Assembly (NCBI GenBank): GCA_914767885.1
Contig: CAJZBQ010000054.1
Span: forward strand, 847,501 to 911,500
DNA: 64,000 nucleotides
Direction: 5' to 3'
Source of the DNA: Blepharisma stoltei
Taxonomy: Eukaryota; Ciliophora; Heterotrichea; Heterotrichida; Blepharismidae
Part shown: positions 26,386 through 38,427 of the stretch, in pieces
How the letters are laid out: each line of letters starts with the position of its first letter
Position numbering within the stretch: the first letter of the stretch is position 1
Notes under the pieces: model-generated
The model's input: the letters and a program-made list of their open reading frames with translations, nothing else
Databases searched by the model: none
Told to the model about the DNA's origin: nothing
Program-made: the position numbers and the translations under genes

Positions 26386-27552
26386 ATGGATGACCTTGTC
26401 CAACGATCTTATCTTTCTTGGCCTGGCAATAACAAGTTCTTTTGTGATGGGAAATTAATGACAGGGTATGGTTTACTTAGTCCTGATGTTCATCGAGCAA
26501 TCATAACCTTTTTTTTAATATTAGTACCGGGGATATTATTTCTAGCTGTCCCAGGCAAGTATTTTGCTGAAGACTATCTCTTTGTTCCTATTTATAGTGC
26601 CTTGCTTTTATTATTATCATTAACTCTTCAAGTGATCACCTCTACTACAAATCCAGGATTTTTACCAAGACAAGAGCCTCCATTTGCAGTAGGCCCCAGA
26701 GGTGCACCTACATTATCATTTGCAATGCAGCAAGATCCAACAAAATTATCAGCAATAGATAAAGGTTTTTTTGAATACCAAGTAGGAGGAAGATTAATTA
26801 AAATGAAATACTGCAGAACTTGTATATATTATTTAGGTCTCATTTTAAGGCCTCCCAGAAGCTCCCATTGTGGAGACTGTGATGTTTGTGTCGAAAAATT
26901 TGATCACCACTGCCCATGAGTTGGAAACTGTATTGGAAAAAGAAACTATAAGTTTTTTATGGGATTTTTATATTCTACAAGCTCTTTAGTTATTTTTAAC
27001 TTGGTATTCAGCATATATCATTTAGTAGTTGTCTCAGATAAGGCAAAAGACGATGGAGGAATGCAAGCTTTTCAAAATGCTTTACAAAAAGCAGGGCCGA
27101 CTATGTTTATTTTACTAGTTGCTTTGGTTGTAAAAAATATTTAGATGATGTGGTTTGTGCTTGGGCTGACCATTTTTCACACATATTTGCTATTTACAGG
27201 GCAAACTACTAACGAGATAATAAAAAAGTCTTGGAAAAAATCGATGAATCCTTACACTAAAAGATCGATTTTTAAAAACATTTTTAGCGTTATATGTGCG
27301 AAAACTTTTCCTATGCGTTTTCGTGCGAGGGCATTTAGTCCTTTAAGTTTTCAAAAATATTTTGTGTGCCCCTCAATTGAAGCTACCAGAATTTCAGAAA
27401 AATTTTCAGAAGAGGATGGGAAACCTGAGAAATATTGTGATAATAACAAAACTGGAGGATTGGTATCACCGTGCGATGGGATCTCAAACAATGAGCCTAT
27501 TTCAGGAAGATTCACGTTCCACGATGATAAAATATTGATTAACTTTAAATAA
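26386..27552 (+). CDS. DHHC palmitoyltransferase (zDHHC9/14/18-like)
   Basis: Transfers palmitate to cysteines of membrane proteins. The cysteine-rich catalytic domain reads KYCRTCIYYLGLILRPPRSS, HCGDCDVCVEKFDHHCPW and VGNCIGKRNYKFF, with a complete DHHC motif. Two transmembrane helices precede it (AIITFFLILVPGILFLAVPG and LFVPIYSALLLLLSLTLQVI) and two follow. The TTxNPGFLPRQ (DPG-like) motif is present. TGA is Trp in HCP-W-VGNC. A 15-nt intron lies at 27130. After helix 4 comes TTNEIIKKSWKKS, the TTxE motif. Start chosen at the ATG just after the hairpin element; the natural N-terminus could be upstream of it. Confidence 0.95.
27130..27144 (+). other. 15-nt intron in DHHC gene
   Basis: GTAAAAAATATTTAG, containing an in-frame stop; splicing joins LLVALV to MMWFVLGLTIFHTYLL. 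Confidence 0.92.
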
Positions 27553-27564
27553 TTATTTTGTATA

Positions 27565-28678
27565 ATGAAACCTCAAAAAAGTACAGCAAGTTTTGACTTA
27601 CCCGACTATTTAGCATCAAAATATACACTCCGCACTAACACTCCACAAAACCGAAGACCATCAAAAAAATTTCTTCCACAGCTGAAATTAGGCGTAAGTG
27701 AAGAAACTCCGAAATCGTTTCATGGGTCATTTATCAATATTTTAAATACTGATACAAAAAATTCTCTTATAGCTGGGCATGAGAAATCACCTCATGGGTT
27801 CATGTCAGATCTCAAAAAAAATCGGCTTTCTCATAATGATAGTTTTACACATCAAGAATATTCAATATCTAAACAATTAACTTCTTTTGATTTGCATACT
27901 TTGCCACTCAGTCAAGCTGCTGATTATTCACAGTTAGAATGCCCACATGTCAGAAGAAAATGCGGATTTTCAAAAAAGTGACTACTTGTTACAGAAGATC
28001 CCAAAGGTTTTAAAAGGAATCAAGGATTATGCAGTTTTTATGCAAATCAGCCACAGCCACATAGATATAAATTTGGGGAAGTTAAAAGGTTGAATGAGAA
28101 AATGCTGACCCCCTTCTTAGTAAGCAAACAAAACCATTGGAAAGTCCTTATTTTTTGTCTAAAAGCCCACCCTCCGTGAGCAAAACAAAAATTTTTTATG
28201 AAAAAAAAATTTTGATATTTAAATGATAATTAGTATAATGAAATCTCTAGCTAATTCTGTTTAATTTTAAACAAATTGCGTTTTTAAAACATAAATTTTT
28301 ACAAATTAAATAAATATTTGCTTTCCAATTTTTGCGAATTGTGATTTTTTAAATTTCCAACACAAAAAAATTAACCTCCTCCGTGAGCGAACCAATTTTT
28401 TTTTTTTCACTCACGGAGGAGTAAGCACTTTGAAAAGCGTAAATTCAAAGAAACAATTATTTGAGAAAGTTAGGCATAGAAGCCTTCGTAGAGTTGAAAG
28501 TGAAAGAGAAAAAATTCGATCAAAAAGCACTGATTTTATGCTGATGAGAAAAATTCATAAAAAATCCCAAAAAAATTGAGAATTATTGGATGCTCAAAAT
28601 AATGAAGAAGAAATAAAGTCTTTTGATTTGAAATTAAAAAATATCAAGGACCGAAAAAGATGATGCTACAATATATAA
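27565..28678 (+). CDS. Unknown basic protein, interrupted by a MITE
   Basis: Starts only 12 bp after the DHHC stop. Not recognised. Part one (27565 to about 28120) is Ser/Thr/Pro-rich with TGA as Trp in GFSKK-W-LLVTEDPKG. After the MITE the frame continues STLKSVNSKKQLFEKVRHRS and a charged helix RRVESEREKIRSKS, with TGA as Trp in KN-W-ELL, ending at TAA 28676-28678. An 8-bp direct repeat AGTAAGCA on both sides of the MITE allows an in-frame join (TPFLVSTLKSV). Disordered, possibly cytoskeletal; no function assigned. Confidence 0.6.
28108..28421. mobile_element. CTCCCCC MITE family, copy M5 (left end worn)
   Basis: Right end TCACTCACGGAGGAG followed by TAAGC; left end GACCCCCTTCTTAGTAAGCAA has lost the TA-CTCCC junction. 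The family core (AATTAGTATAATGAAATC, GCTAATTCTGTTTAATTT) is clear. It interrupts the unknown basic gene. Confidence 0.78.
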
Positions 28679-29047
28679 GGCATTTTTAGTCGAAATTTGC
28701 GATTCAGACTGTATATTAATAAATTAACTGATAATCTTGAAATTCAATAAAAATAATGACTCATTATATTTAAAGACTAACTTCTATTTTAGCATTCTGC
28801 TATGTAAATATTTACCCCTTCTTCATGAATGAGCCTTCAACATATTTAATTTTAGCTTTGATTAATAATTATTCATATGCTAAATATTATATAGATATAA
28901 GAAGAAATATGATTGATAACTGTAAATGAAAATTTTAAGAATTCCTGGCCATAGTATTTATCTGAATTCGCAATTTATGTCTATGATATTACTTATCCTG
29001 CAGAGGTCCTCGTAGTTATCAGTAGAATTTAATTAATATTATTATAA

Positions 29048-30824
29048 ATTAGGTATATCAATATCAAATTGGTGTGATTTTGATAAATAATTAATAGTGT
29101 CTTCTTTATTGGGGTTATAAAGTAAATTAAACTCATGAGTGGTGATCACTAATACTGATGTTTGTGCTGAATCGGATATCACTGAATACTTCGCAGGCTG
29201 ATACTCACCAAGAAGGATTCGCTGTCCGAAATAGCTTCCTCTTGGCAGATAAAAATCCTTGATGCTGTTTTTATAACTCCCCCACGACGAGCGAAGAAAA
29301 CAATTCTGTTCGACATGGATGGGGGATTAATTTTTTTTTTTAAAAATTTATATAGTATTTTTTTTTCAAAATTAAAAAAATTCCAAATCGAAATAATTAA
29401 TTTTAAAGTAAATTTTAATTTAGTTTGTAAAATTTATGTTTTAAAGTGCAGACTGTTTAAATTAGACAGGGTTAGCTAATGATTTCATTATAATAATTGT
29501 CACTTATATATCAAAATAATTTTTCATAAACAATTTTCGCTCATAGAGGATAGGTTTTTACCCAAAAAATATTTTTCCAATGGTTTTGCTAGCTCAAAAA
29601 GGAGGGAGTAAGTGATTTTATTTGAATTTTTGGAGTATTTTGGAGTTTTAAATGGATAAGTAATTTTTACCCTACCTGAATAAACTATGTACATTCCTTT
29701 TGGAATCATCCCAGCTCCTAATACAACTGCATCAAGACCAAAATACTCTTTATTCAAAGTATTCGCCAGCAGCGCCAAATCAATAGGAGCAATATGCTCA
29801 AACGGTCCTAACCCATTCAAGAAATGAAGAATTTTGCTTTCTATATCAATATTTGCACTAACTGCAAACACATAATCCTCAGCTGCAATTTTAATCATAT
29901 GGCACGCCTCAGCCGCAAAGCACGTCGCACTTCTCTGTGCAGCCGCATTATTTACGTTTCCTCTCACAATTGCATACTCACCTATAACTTCTCCATCATA
30001 TCTTGAATTAATTATATAAGCAAGTTCTCCTGGCTTTTTTGACTCTTTTTGGACTCCTATTGATCCTCTTAAAATCACATATAAATGTTTCCCGAGTTCT
30101 CCTTCTCTGAAAATAATTTGTCCTTTACTGTAAAATTCATATTCCCCGACCCTCAGCATTTGTTTAACGATATCTGCCTTGTATTGAAGAAAAAATTTCA
30201 AGCGTCTAGTCATGTTATATGCCTTTTTTATAGTAAATTAGTCTTATTTAGTATAAGAAATATCAATATTTTAATTTATTATAAAAAGTTATATATTTTT
30301 TCAATATCTCTGACAGGTTTTTTCATCTCTCCTATAATAAATTGCAGGGATTGTAATGATAAAATGTGTGAATCAGGAAACGGTTCTGATATTCTTGTTT
30401 TTACAGATGGTAATACAAGGTCGTTCATAGATAAAGCTTTTCTTCGGTCATGGCCAGGGTTTGTAGAAGGCTTAATATCTTTTTGTTTGAAGCCAGGAGG
30501 AGATAACAGCCCAGGCTCCAAAGCATCATCTATCACTTTTATTTTTAAGGACGCGATATAGGTGGTAGGAAGCGCGATTTTTTTCTGGAAATTTAATAGG
30601 TCTTGTTCAAGAATTTTGGGCTGATCGACGCTGGGGATTTTTGAAATTAATTTAATCGGTGTGGTAATTTTCAACGGGTCACAAATTTTCAAAGTACTTG
30701 ATTTTTTTTTGCTTGGGGCTTTAAAATTAAAATTTGTTAAGGACTGAGATTTTTGTGGGTTTCTAGTATGAGAAATAAATCTTCCTTTCAGAATAGTTTT
30801 CGATAAAGATTTGTTTGTTTCCAT
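29048..30824 (-). CDS. Cyclic-nucleotide-binding-domain protein
   Basis: Three coding parts joined at TA. Residues 1-180 are Ser/Lys/Pro-rich with no domain. Then MTRRLKFFLQYKADIVKQML leads into a CNB domain: IIFREGELGKHLYVILRGS and a phosphate cassette GEYAIV...AAAQRSATCFA with an insertion between its halves. A second domain (LGAGMIPKGMYIVYSGRVKI ... PRGSYFGQRILLGEY) keeps the fold but lost the Arg of the cassette. No kinase is attached. Such proteins in ciliates may be PKA-regulatory-like or act as stand-alone cAMP/cGMP sensors. The stop TAA lies at 29048-29050. Confidence 0.82.
29277..29608. mobile_element. CTCCCCC MITE, copy M6, inside CNB gene
   Basis: 332 bp, CTCCCCC left and GGAGGGAG right, flanked by TAA on both sides (29274-29276, 29609-29611). 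TA-bounded removal (29274-29608) joins NKITY to KNSIKDFYLPRGSYF in frame on the minus strand. Confidence 0.9.
30216..30289. other. IES (74 bp) in CNB gene
   Basis: Flanked by the direct repeat ATATAAC; removal joins RDIEKIYN to MTRRLKFFLQYK in frame. The interior has several stops. Confidence 0.78.
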
Positions 30825-30931
30825 TTTCCTTGTTTTTATTAACTAATGTGCATAATTAATAAAACAGGCTATATCAGATAAAGTTTACTCCAATACAAGT
30901 TTCAATTATTTTTGCTAAAGTTTAATATTAA

Positions 30932-32197
30932 ATGGAAGAAAATCCAGTTTCAGAGTTGCTGGCTTCACTCCAAGCCAAAGTAGACGATCTCAATAAACTG
31001 CAAATCTCAAAAAACTCTGAACAAGCCTCAATCCTCTCAAGAGAAATCATCAGTTTAATCGATAACGCTCCTCCTCTTAATAATCTTCCTAAATCCGCCA
31101 GAGCAAAATTACTTTACTATAAAGGCCGCGCTTCAGCAAATCCTGAAACCTACGACAAAAACGCCGAAGAAAATTTAACCAGAAGTGTCAAACTAGACCC
31201 CACAAATGGAGACGCCTGAAATTGGATGGGCGAAATGCTATATCTAAAAGGGGATTATTTACAAAGCAAAAGATGCTTTGAAGGCGCTTTAGAACAAACA
31301 GGGCCAAATAAAGAAATTTTAAGAAAATTGTCAATGATATCAAGGTTTGTCGGGGACAATGAAGAAAGAAAAAATAATGTGTCAGGCAGCGTTGGATTGG
31401 CAAAACAAGCATTGGCGCTTGATATAAAAGATGGATACTCGTGGTATGTCCTTGCCAATGCACATTTGACGAATTTTTTTATTAATAGACCGTCGTCAGA
31501 AGAACTGAATAGAGCTCTAAAAGCATATGGACAAGCAGAAAATTTAATGGAAACCCCAAATCCTGATCTTTATTATAATAGAGGAGAAGCTTTTAGGTAT
31601 TTAGAACGGTATCAAGAAGCTATTGCAGAGTTTCAGAAAGCTCATGAATTAGACCCAAATCTCAATTCACAAGCCCAAATAAGCCAAATTATGGAAAGAG
31701 TTAGTTTAGTTAGCCAGAAAATCAGTTCAAGTTGTGGGATTAAAAAGAAAACGCTAATGGCGATGATAAGAACCATACCAGTTATAATAAAAAGTAAACC
31801 ATTTGGGGAGAATTACCATGCAGCTCATTTAGCATTACTTAACAGTGGGAAAAATCAAGCGAAAATCTTAATATGTAAAGTGCTAGGAAACATCACAAAT
31901 AATCCTGAAGACACCCCTGCAGTTTTTATAGCTTGTGACTCTCAAGGAGCTTTCGTTAGCTTAAGTGTTTATAACACAAATTCACAAATCCATCAGCTGA
32001 TTACTTTTGAATCAGTTCTTTATATAGGAGATCCTTTGCTTTCAAAAATGCAAATTAATTATGAGGGAAATGTAAAATTTATATAGAATCTTGAGTATTG
32101 AAACGTCAAGGTTGTAGACCCGAATTCGCTATTAATTGATAGCAAAAAAATAGAAGGGGCATGCAGTCCTGGAGTTATTGTTAATCAGGCTTTATAA
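30932..32197 (+). CDS. TTC5: Tetratricopeptide repeat protein 5
   Basis: TTC5 (STRAP) combines TPR repeats with an OB fold; in animals it is a p300/stress cofactor and reads nascent tubulin for mRNA autoregulation. Here TPR helices run through residues 45-250, with canonical blocks DAWNWMGEMLYLKGDY, YSWYVLANAHL and DLYYNRGEAFRYLERYQEA. The C-terminal part FIACDSQGAFVSLSVYN and SVLYIGDPLLSK matches the OB domain, and the end reads WNVKVVDPNSLLID. TGA is Trp in GDA-W-NW and LEY-W-NVK. One 15-nt intron. Length (about 416 residues) fits the family. Confidence 0.9.
32072..32086 (+). other. 15-nt intron in TTC5
   Basis: GTAAAATTTATATAG; splicing joins INYEGN to NLEYWNVKVV and avoids an in-frame TAG. 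Confidence 0.9.
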
Positions 32198-32940
32198 TTC
32201 AATAAATAATATATCTTATCAAATCATAGGGTAAAATTGATGAAGTAAACCTTTGAATAGTTAAAGGCTTAATTCAGCCTTATAATAGACTTATTTTTGT
32301 ATAAATTAAGCTATTTAAGATATCTGAAAGTGAATAAATCTTATTAATAGCCAATTATTACTGCTCCCATTTTCGCGCAAAAAATAAAAGTGAGTCCACA
32401 AAATCACTTAGCAACCACTCAAGCTATTTTAAGGGTTTCTATTTAAAGATTCTTGAGTTTATTAGCTTCAAAATAGCTCGCATCAGTTTTCAGCATCTTT
32501 GCTGATTCATTAGATGGCAATCCCTCATCCTAAGTCCATATGGTGTAGATGCTTGAGAAATTCATCAATAAATAAAATATGTTTTGTTGCTTTATTATTT
32601 CAGTTTAATATTGATTTTAGCAAAAATTGGCTTAATAATTGATATATTTAGAATGAAACATAGGCATATGAAATAATATGGATGAAATTATTAGCGAAAG
32701 GGATTTTGCAGGGGTGTAGTTTGTCATCTCCTTTACCACATATTCAGATAATCTGAGATTTCAATATAGCAATAAATTTCATTAATTAGACTTGGGGCAC
32801 TTGATTTTCTAAATAATTTGATAAAGAGAGGAATAAGAAAATATGAATAAAGATGAAGTGTTTAAAGTTTATAAATTAAATATTTAAATAAATTGTAATT
32901 TTAACTAATGGATTTCATCTAATAATAATTATTAAATAGC
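32198..32940. other. Spacer whose parts recur in the tandem array
   Basis: AT-rich. The stretches about 32190-32310 and 32450-32700 reappear at 41240-41345 and 41850-42120, and the first part again near 50270-50390. It is therefore the first copy of the duplicated spacer. Confidence 0.75.
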
Positions 32941-35353
32941 ATGCTAAGAACCCTTCCGCCTAGCCTAATCGATTTTTTCTCCTCAAATCAAGCAACATTT
33001 ATAAAATCGTTAAACTCGCGAGATCAAAACATCATAGCGAACGAGCTCGAATTCATTCTTGATAAAGCTAACTTCACAAGCTGATTCTTCTCTGAGCCAA
33101 AAAAAGTTTTCAAAGTGCTTATGAGCGTTGGGTATCCAAGCTTCGCAGGAGATGTGGGTTACTCCTGTCTCAAAGATTTAGTTGACTCAGAATTCGCTGA
33201 CATCGTTCTTGAATTCCTTTGCAAAGTTAGTGCTGGTCTTTCAGAATCTATAAAGGATAGGGTCAGCACAATATTAAGAAAGCAGCTGGAAGAGTTAGAT
33301 TGGGAACATCTTGATCCTTATGATATACTTGATTGAAGCACAGAAGATCAGTCTCACACACTATTGTCTTGGCTGATAACTTTCGGTATGAGATTTTATA
33401 TAGAGGAAACTGTGAGCTTAATAAATACTGAAAAATTTAGATATTTTTTGGACTGACTGATCCAAGAAAAAAATGACTTTTTATGGGTAGAGCTTTATTT
33501 ACTGATTATGAGTAGCTTGGCTGAATTTAATTTTGCTCTATTTTATCGATACTGAAATCTCAACAGCGGTAATTGAGTCCATTTACTGGCCAAAAAAATC
33601 CGTTCAAGGCAAGCTTTGGTATGTTTGATGGAAATCCTAACAAAAGACCAATGTCTATCAATACCGAAATTAGAAGAAGATAGCGTTTTTTTCCAAAAAA
33701 TTTGAAATTTCATGTTTTACGGTGGGAATAGTTATGCTGAATCTCTCTTTTTAAAATTGTGCTCTCAGTCAGATCAATTTACACTTCTTTGCTTCAATAA
33801 ATTAATTGACCTCTATTCTACTAATCCAGAAGATAAAATCATTTTTGTGCTCGATTCGTACGAAAAATTAATGATTTATGAAAATATAGGGAGCTCGCTT
33901 TATTATCCAGATTTTGGCACAATTGTTGATCTATTGTTTTCAAAGAAGAAAACATGCGAACGTTTAATTAGTTTTGTTGACAATCAACTAAAGTCTCAAT
34001 TATATATGAGTGGCTTTTTAAAAATTTACTTTTCGAGTCTCTCTCATGGAGCTGCTGGAAGAGAAAATGAAGAAATTGTAATAAAGCAAATGATAATATA
34101 TACTTTAGCGAACAATGCAAGAGAAGGCACAAATGAAAGAGAGCTAATAATAAGTGATTATATACACTATTTGATGGATTATTTGGCAGAAAATGTATTC
34201 ACACATGAAGAGATAGGAAATTACCTCAATTCAATTAAGCAAATTATTCGTTACATCCCAAGTTTGTATGAATATATAATACAATTAGCATCAGAAAAGC
34301 TAAAAAAAGCAAATGATCATCGCCATACATATTTGTTTGCAGAAATAGCTGATATAGCTTTAAATAAGGACATTAGAATTCCAAAACAAATATTAGAAAT
34401 TTTTCAATATATTGCTGATTATCTCGAAAGCAATAAAGAAGGAAGTGACAGAGACGTTTTTAATAACGCCATAGCTTACTACACAGACAATCAGATTGAA
34501 GATATTGATCCTTTTAAAGTTAGGCATGAGCAGCTAAATGATGCAACAAAAATAGAGCTCTGAATTCGCTTAGTATTAATCAAAAGAGGTATTCCAACTA
34601 TATCCAATTCGCCTTTATTTTGTGTCCCATTTCACGAACATTTTTGTCATGAATCTTCAGAAAGGCGTTCATGATAATATTTTGACTCTAGCAAACTCTT
34701 ATGCTGCTAATATGATTGGAAGCGTCTGCAAGCCTGTTTCTTCATTTGATAAAGATCTTTTCTTATCACTTGTGGAATCTACAGTGGCATGCGCCGCTTT
34801 TACAGAGTATGGGTATGATCTTAGAAGTGCTGTAGGATTTGAAGAAAAAACATTTTATGTAAATTTACCATGAAGAACTCATGGAGTTACTGTCTTAGGA
34901 GGAGTCATTTTAATCAATTCAATAGCCAAGCAAAAAACACCATTCTGTAAGTGTGTAAAAATAATCGCCTACTTGCATGAATTAGCCCATGCTTTGAGAA
35001 AAACCGAAAATGGCCTGTATTCATTTGAAAATCATACTCCACAAAAAGATGAATCATTTTTTGAGGGTTACCCTATGGCTAAGAGAGAAGATAGATTTCC
35101 GAAAGAAGCAGCAAAGAAAGAAGGAGGAATGCAACTAGAGTCAATCTTGTTTGGGAACTTTGTAAATAAAGTAAATGATGAACAGATAAACTTTATTACT
35201 AATATAAACAATTGGAGTATGAATTTAGATGAGTTTAAATCAGAATTAGCAAAGCTCAACTCCGGTTCATCAGCTTACTATCAATTATGCAGAGATCAGT
35301 ACTACTCTATTGATAGAGAACCCCATACAAATCCTTTATTCTGGAGCAAGTAA
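32941..35353 (+). pseudogene. Array copy A, one frameshift
   Basis: Starts MLRTLPPSLIDFFSSNQ and stays open with TGA as Trp to about 34600. There a net loss of 107 bases relative to copy C shifts the frame. The C-terminal part resumes in another frame (about 34605-35353) with an intact YLHELAHALRKTENG and EGGMQLESILFG. The same deletion is in copy B. Unless the gene is translated as two pieces, this copy cannot make the full protein. Confidence 0.85.
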
Positions 35354-35682
35354 TTCGTTGTTGGTTTAATTAATATTAGTTATTTTGATAATATGCAAGT
35401 TTTAAGAAACTTTTAGTCTATAAAATCGAAATAATATTTTAGTAAAAGTAAATCAATAAAAATGCATGATTCTTTATGCTATTTTCTTAACCACATATTC
35501 AAATAATCTGGAATTTCGATATAGCGGTAAATTCCAATGAGAGCAAACACGCTAATCATTATTGAATGCTTAATTTTCAAAATAATTTGATAAAGCGAGG
35601 AATAAGTTAAAAATTTATAAATCAATATTGAAATACATTGTAATTTTAACTAATGGTTTTTATCTAATAATAATTATTAAAT

Positions 35683-38092
35683 ATGCTGAAAAGCCTTCCC
35701 TCTAGCCTAATCGATTTTTTCTCCTCGAATCAAGCAACATTTACAAGATCGTTAGACTCCCGAAACCAAGATATCATAGCGAACGAGCTCGATTTAATTC
35801 TGAATGAAGCTAACTTCACAAGCTGAATCTATTCTGAGCCCAAAAAAATTTCAAAGTGCTTATGAGCGTTGGGTATCCAAGCTTTTCAGGATTTGTGGAT
35901 TACTCCAGTCTCAAAGATTTAGTTGATTCAGAATACGCTGATATCGTTCTTGAATTCCTTTGCAAAGTTAGCGCTGATCTTCCAGAATCTATTAAGGATA
36001 GGGTCAACACAGAATTAATTAAGCAGCTGGAAGAGTTAGACTGGGAGCATCTTGATTCTTATGATATACTTGAATGAGGCACAGAAGATCAGTCTCACAC
36101 TCTATTGTCTTGGCTGATAACTTTCAGTATAAGATATAAAATAGAGTCAATTGCGAGCTTAATAAATAATGAAAAATTTAAATATTTCTTGGACTCACTG
36201 ATCCAAGAAAAAAATGATTTTTTGAGGGCAGATCTTTATTTACTTATTATTTGTAGCTTGGCTGCATATAATACCAACCTATTTAATCAATATTGAAATA
36301 TCAACAGCGGCAATTGAGTCCGTTTACTTGCCCAAAAAATTTATTCAAGACAAGCTTTGGTATGTTTGATGGAAATCCTAACAAATGATAAATGCCTATG
36401 TATAACTCAATTAAAAGAAGATGGTACTTTTTTCCAAAACATTTGAAATTTCATGTTTTACGGTGGGAATGATTATGTTGAATCTCTCTTTTTAAAATTG
36501 TGCTCTCAGTCAATTCAATTTACAGTTCTTTGCTTTAATAAATTAATTGACCTCTATTCTACTAATTCAGAAGATAAAATCATTTTTGTGCTCGGTTTGT
36601 ACGAAACATTAATGATTTATGAAAATATAGGGAGCTCACTTTATTATCCAAATTTTGCCCAAATTGTTGATCTATTGTTTTCAAAGGAGAAAACATGCGA
36701 ATATTTAATTAGTTTTGTTGACAATCAACTAAAGTCTCAATTATATATGAGTGACTTTTTAAAAATTTACTTTTCGAGTCTCTCTCATGGAGCTGCTGGA
36801 AGAGGAAATGAAGAAATTGTAACAAAGCAAATGATAATATATACTTTAGCGAACAATGCCAGAGAAGGCGCAAATGAAAGAGAGCTATTAATAAGTGATT
36901 ATATAATCTATTTGATGGATTATTTGGCAGAAAATACATTCACACATGAAGAGATAGGAAATTACCTTAATTCAATTAAGCAAATTATTCGTTACATCCC
37001 AAGTTTGTATGAATATATAATACAATTAGCATCAGAAAAGCTAAAAAAAGCAAATGATCATCGCCATACATATTTGTTTGCAGAAATAGCTGATATAGCT
37101 TTAAATAAGGACATTAGAATTCCAAAAAAAATATTAGAAATTTTCCAACACATAACTGCATATCTCGAAAACGATAAAGAATTAAGTGGCAGAGACGCTT
37201 TTAATAACGCCATAGCTTACTACACAGACAATCAGATTGAAGATATTGATCCTTTTAAAGTTAGGCATGACCAGCTAAATGATGCAACAAAAATAGAGTT
37301 CTGAATTCGCTCAGTATTAATCAAAAGAGGTGTTCCAACTATATCCAATTCGCCTTTATTTTGTATCCCATTTCACGACCATTTTTATCATGAATCTTCA
37401 GCAAGGCTTTCATGATATATTTTAACTCTAGCTAACTCTTATGCTGCTAATATGATTGGAAGCGTCAGCGAACCTGTTTCTTCATCTGATAAAGATCTTT
37501 TCTTATCGCTTGTGAAATCTACAGTGGCGCGCGCCGCTTTTAGAGAATATGGGTATGATCTTAGAAGTGCTGCAGGATTTGAAGAAAAACATTTTATCTA
37601 GATTTACCTTTGAAAACTCATAGTGTGACTGTCTTAGGAGGAGTCATTTTAATCAATTCAATAGCCAAGCAAAAAACACCATTCTGTAAGTGTGTAAAAA
37701 TAATCGCTTACTTGCATGAATTAGCTCATGCTTTGATAAAAACCGAAAATGGCCTGTATTCATTTGAAAATCATACTCCACAAAAAGATGAATCATTTTT
37801 TGAGGGTTACCCTATGGCTAAGAGAGAAGATAGATTTCCGAAAGAAGCAGCAAAGAAAGAAGGAGGAATGCAACTAGAGTCAATCTTGTTTGGGAAGTTT
37901 TTAAATAAAGTGAATGATGAACAGATAAACTTTATTACTAATATAAACAATTGGAATATGAGTTTAGATGAGTTTAAATCAGAATTAGCAAAACTCAACT
38001 CCAGCTCATCAACTTACTATCAATTATGCAGAGATCAGTACTACTCTATTGATAGAGAACCCCATACAAATCCTTTATTCTGAAACAAGTAA
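35683..38092 (+). pseudogene. Array copy B, several frameshifts
   Basis: Starts MLKSLPSSLIDFF; a 1-base loss near 35846 (CCCAAAAAAATTTC) shifts the frame early. It also has the 107-base deletion shared with A near 37340, a 1-base loss near 37415 and a lesion at about 37590 that creates TAG. HELAHALIKTENG is retained. Decayed duplicate closest to A. Confidence 0.88.
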
Positions 38093-38427
38093 TTCGTTGT
38101 TGGTTTAATTAATATTAGCTTATTTTATAATATGCAAGTTTTAAGAAACTTTTAGTCTATAAAATCGAAATAATATTTTGATAAAAGTAAACCCCTAAAA
38201 ATGTTTGATTCTTTACAATCTCCTTAGTCACATATTCAAATAATCTGAGATTTCGATATAGCGATAAATTTCATTAATTCGACTTGGGTACTTGATTTTC
38301 TGAATAATTTGATAATCAAGGAATAAGAAAATATAAATAAAAATGAAGTGTTTAAAATTTATAAATCCAATATTTAAATAAATTGTAATTTTAACAAATG
38401 GTTTTCATCTAATAATAATTATTAAAT

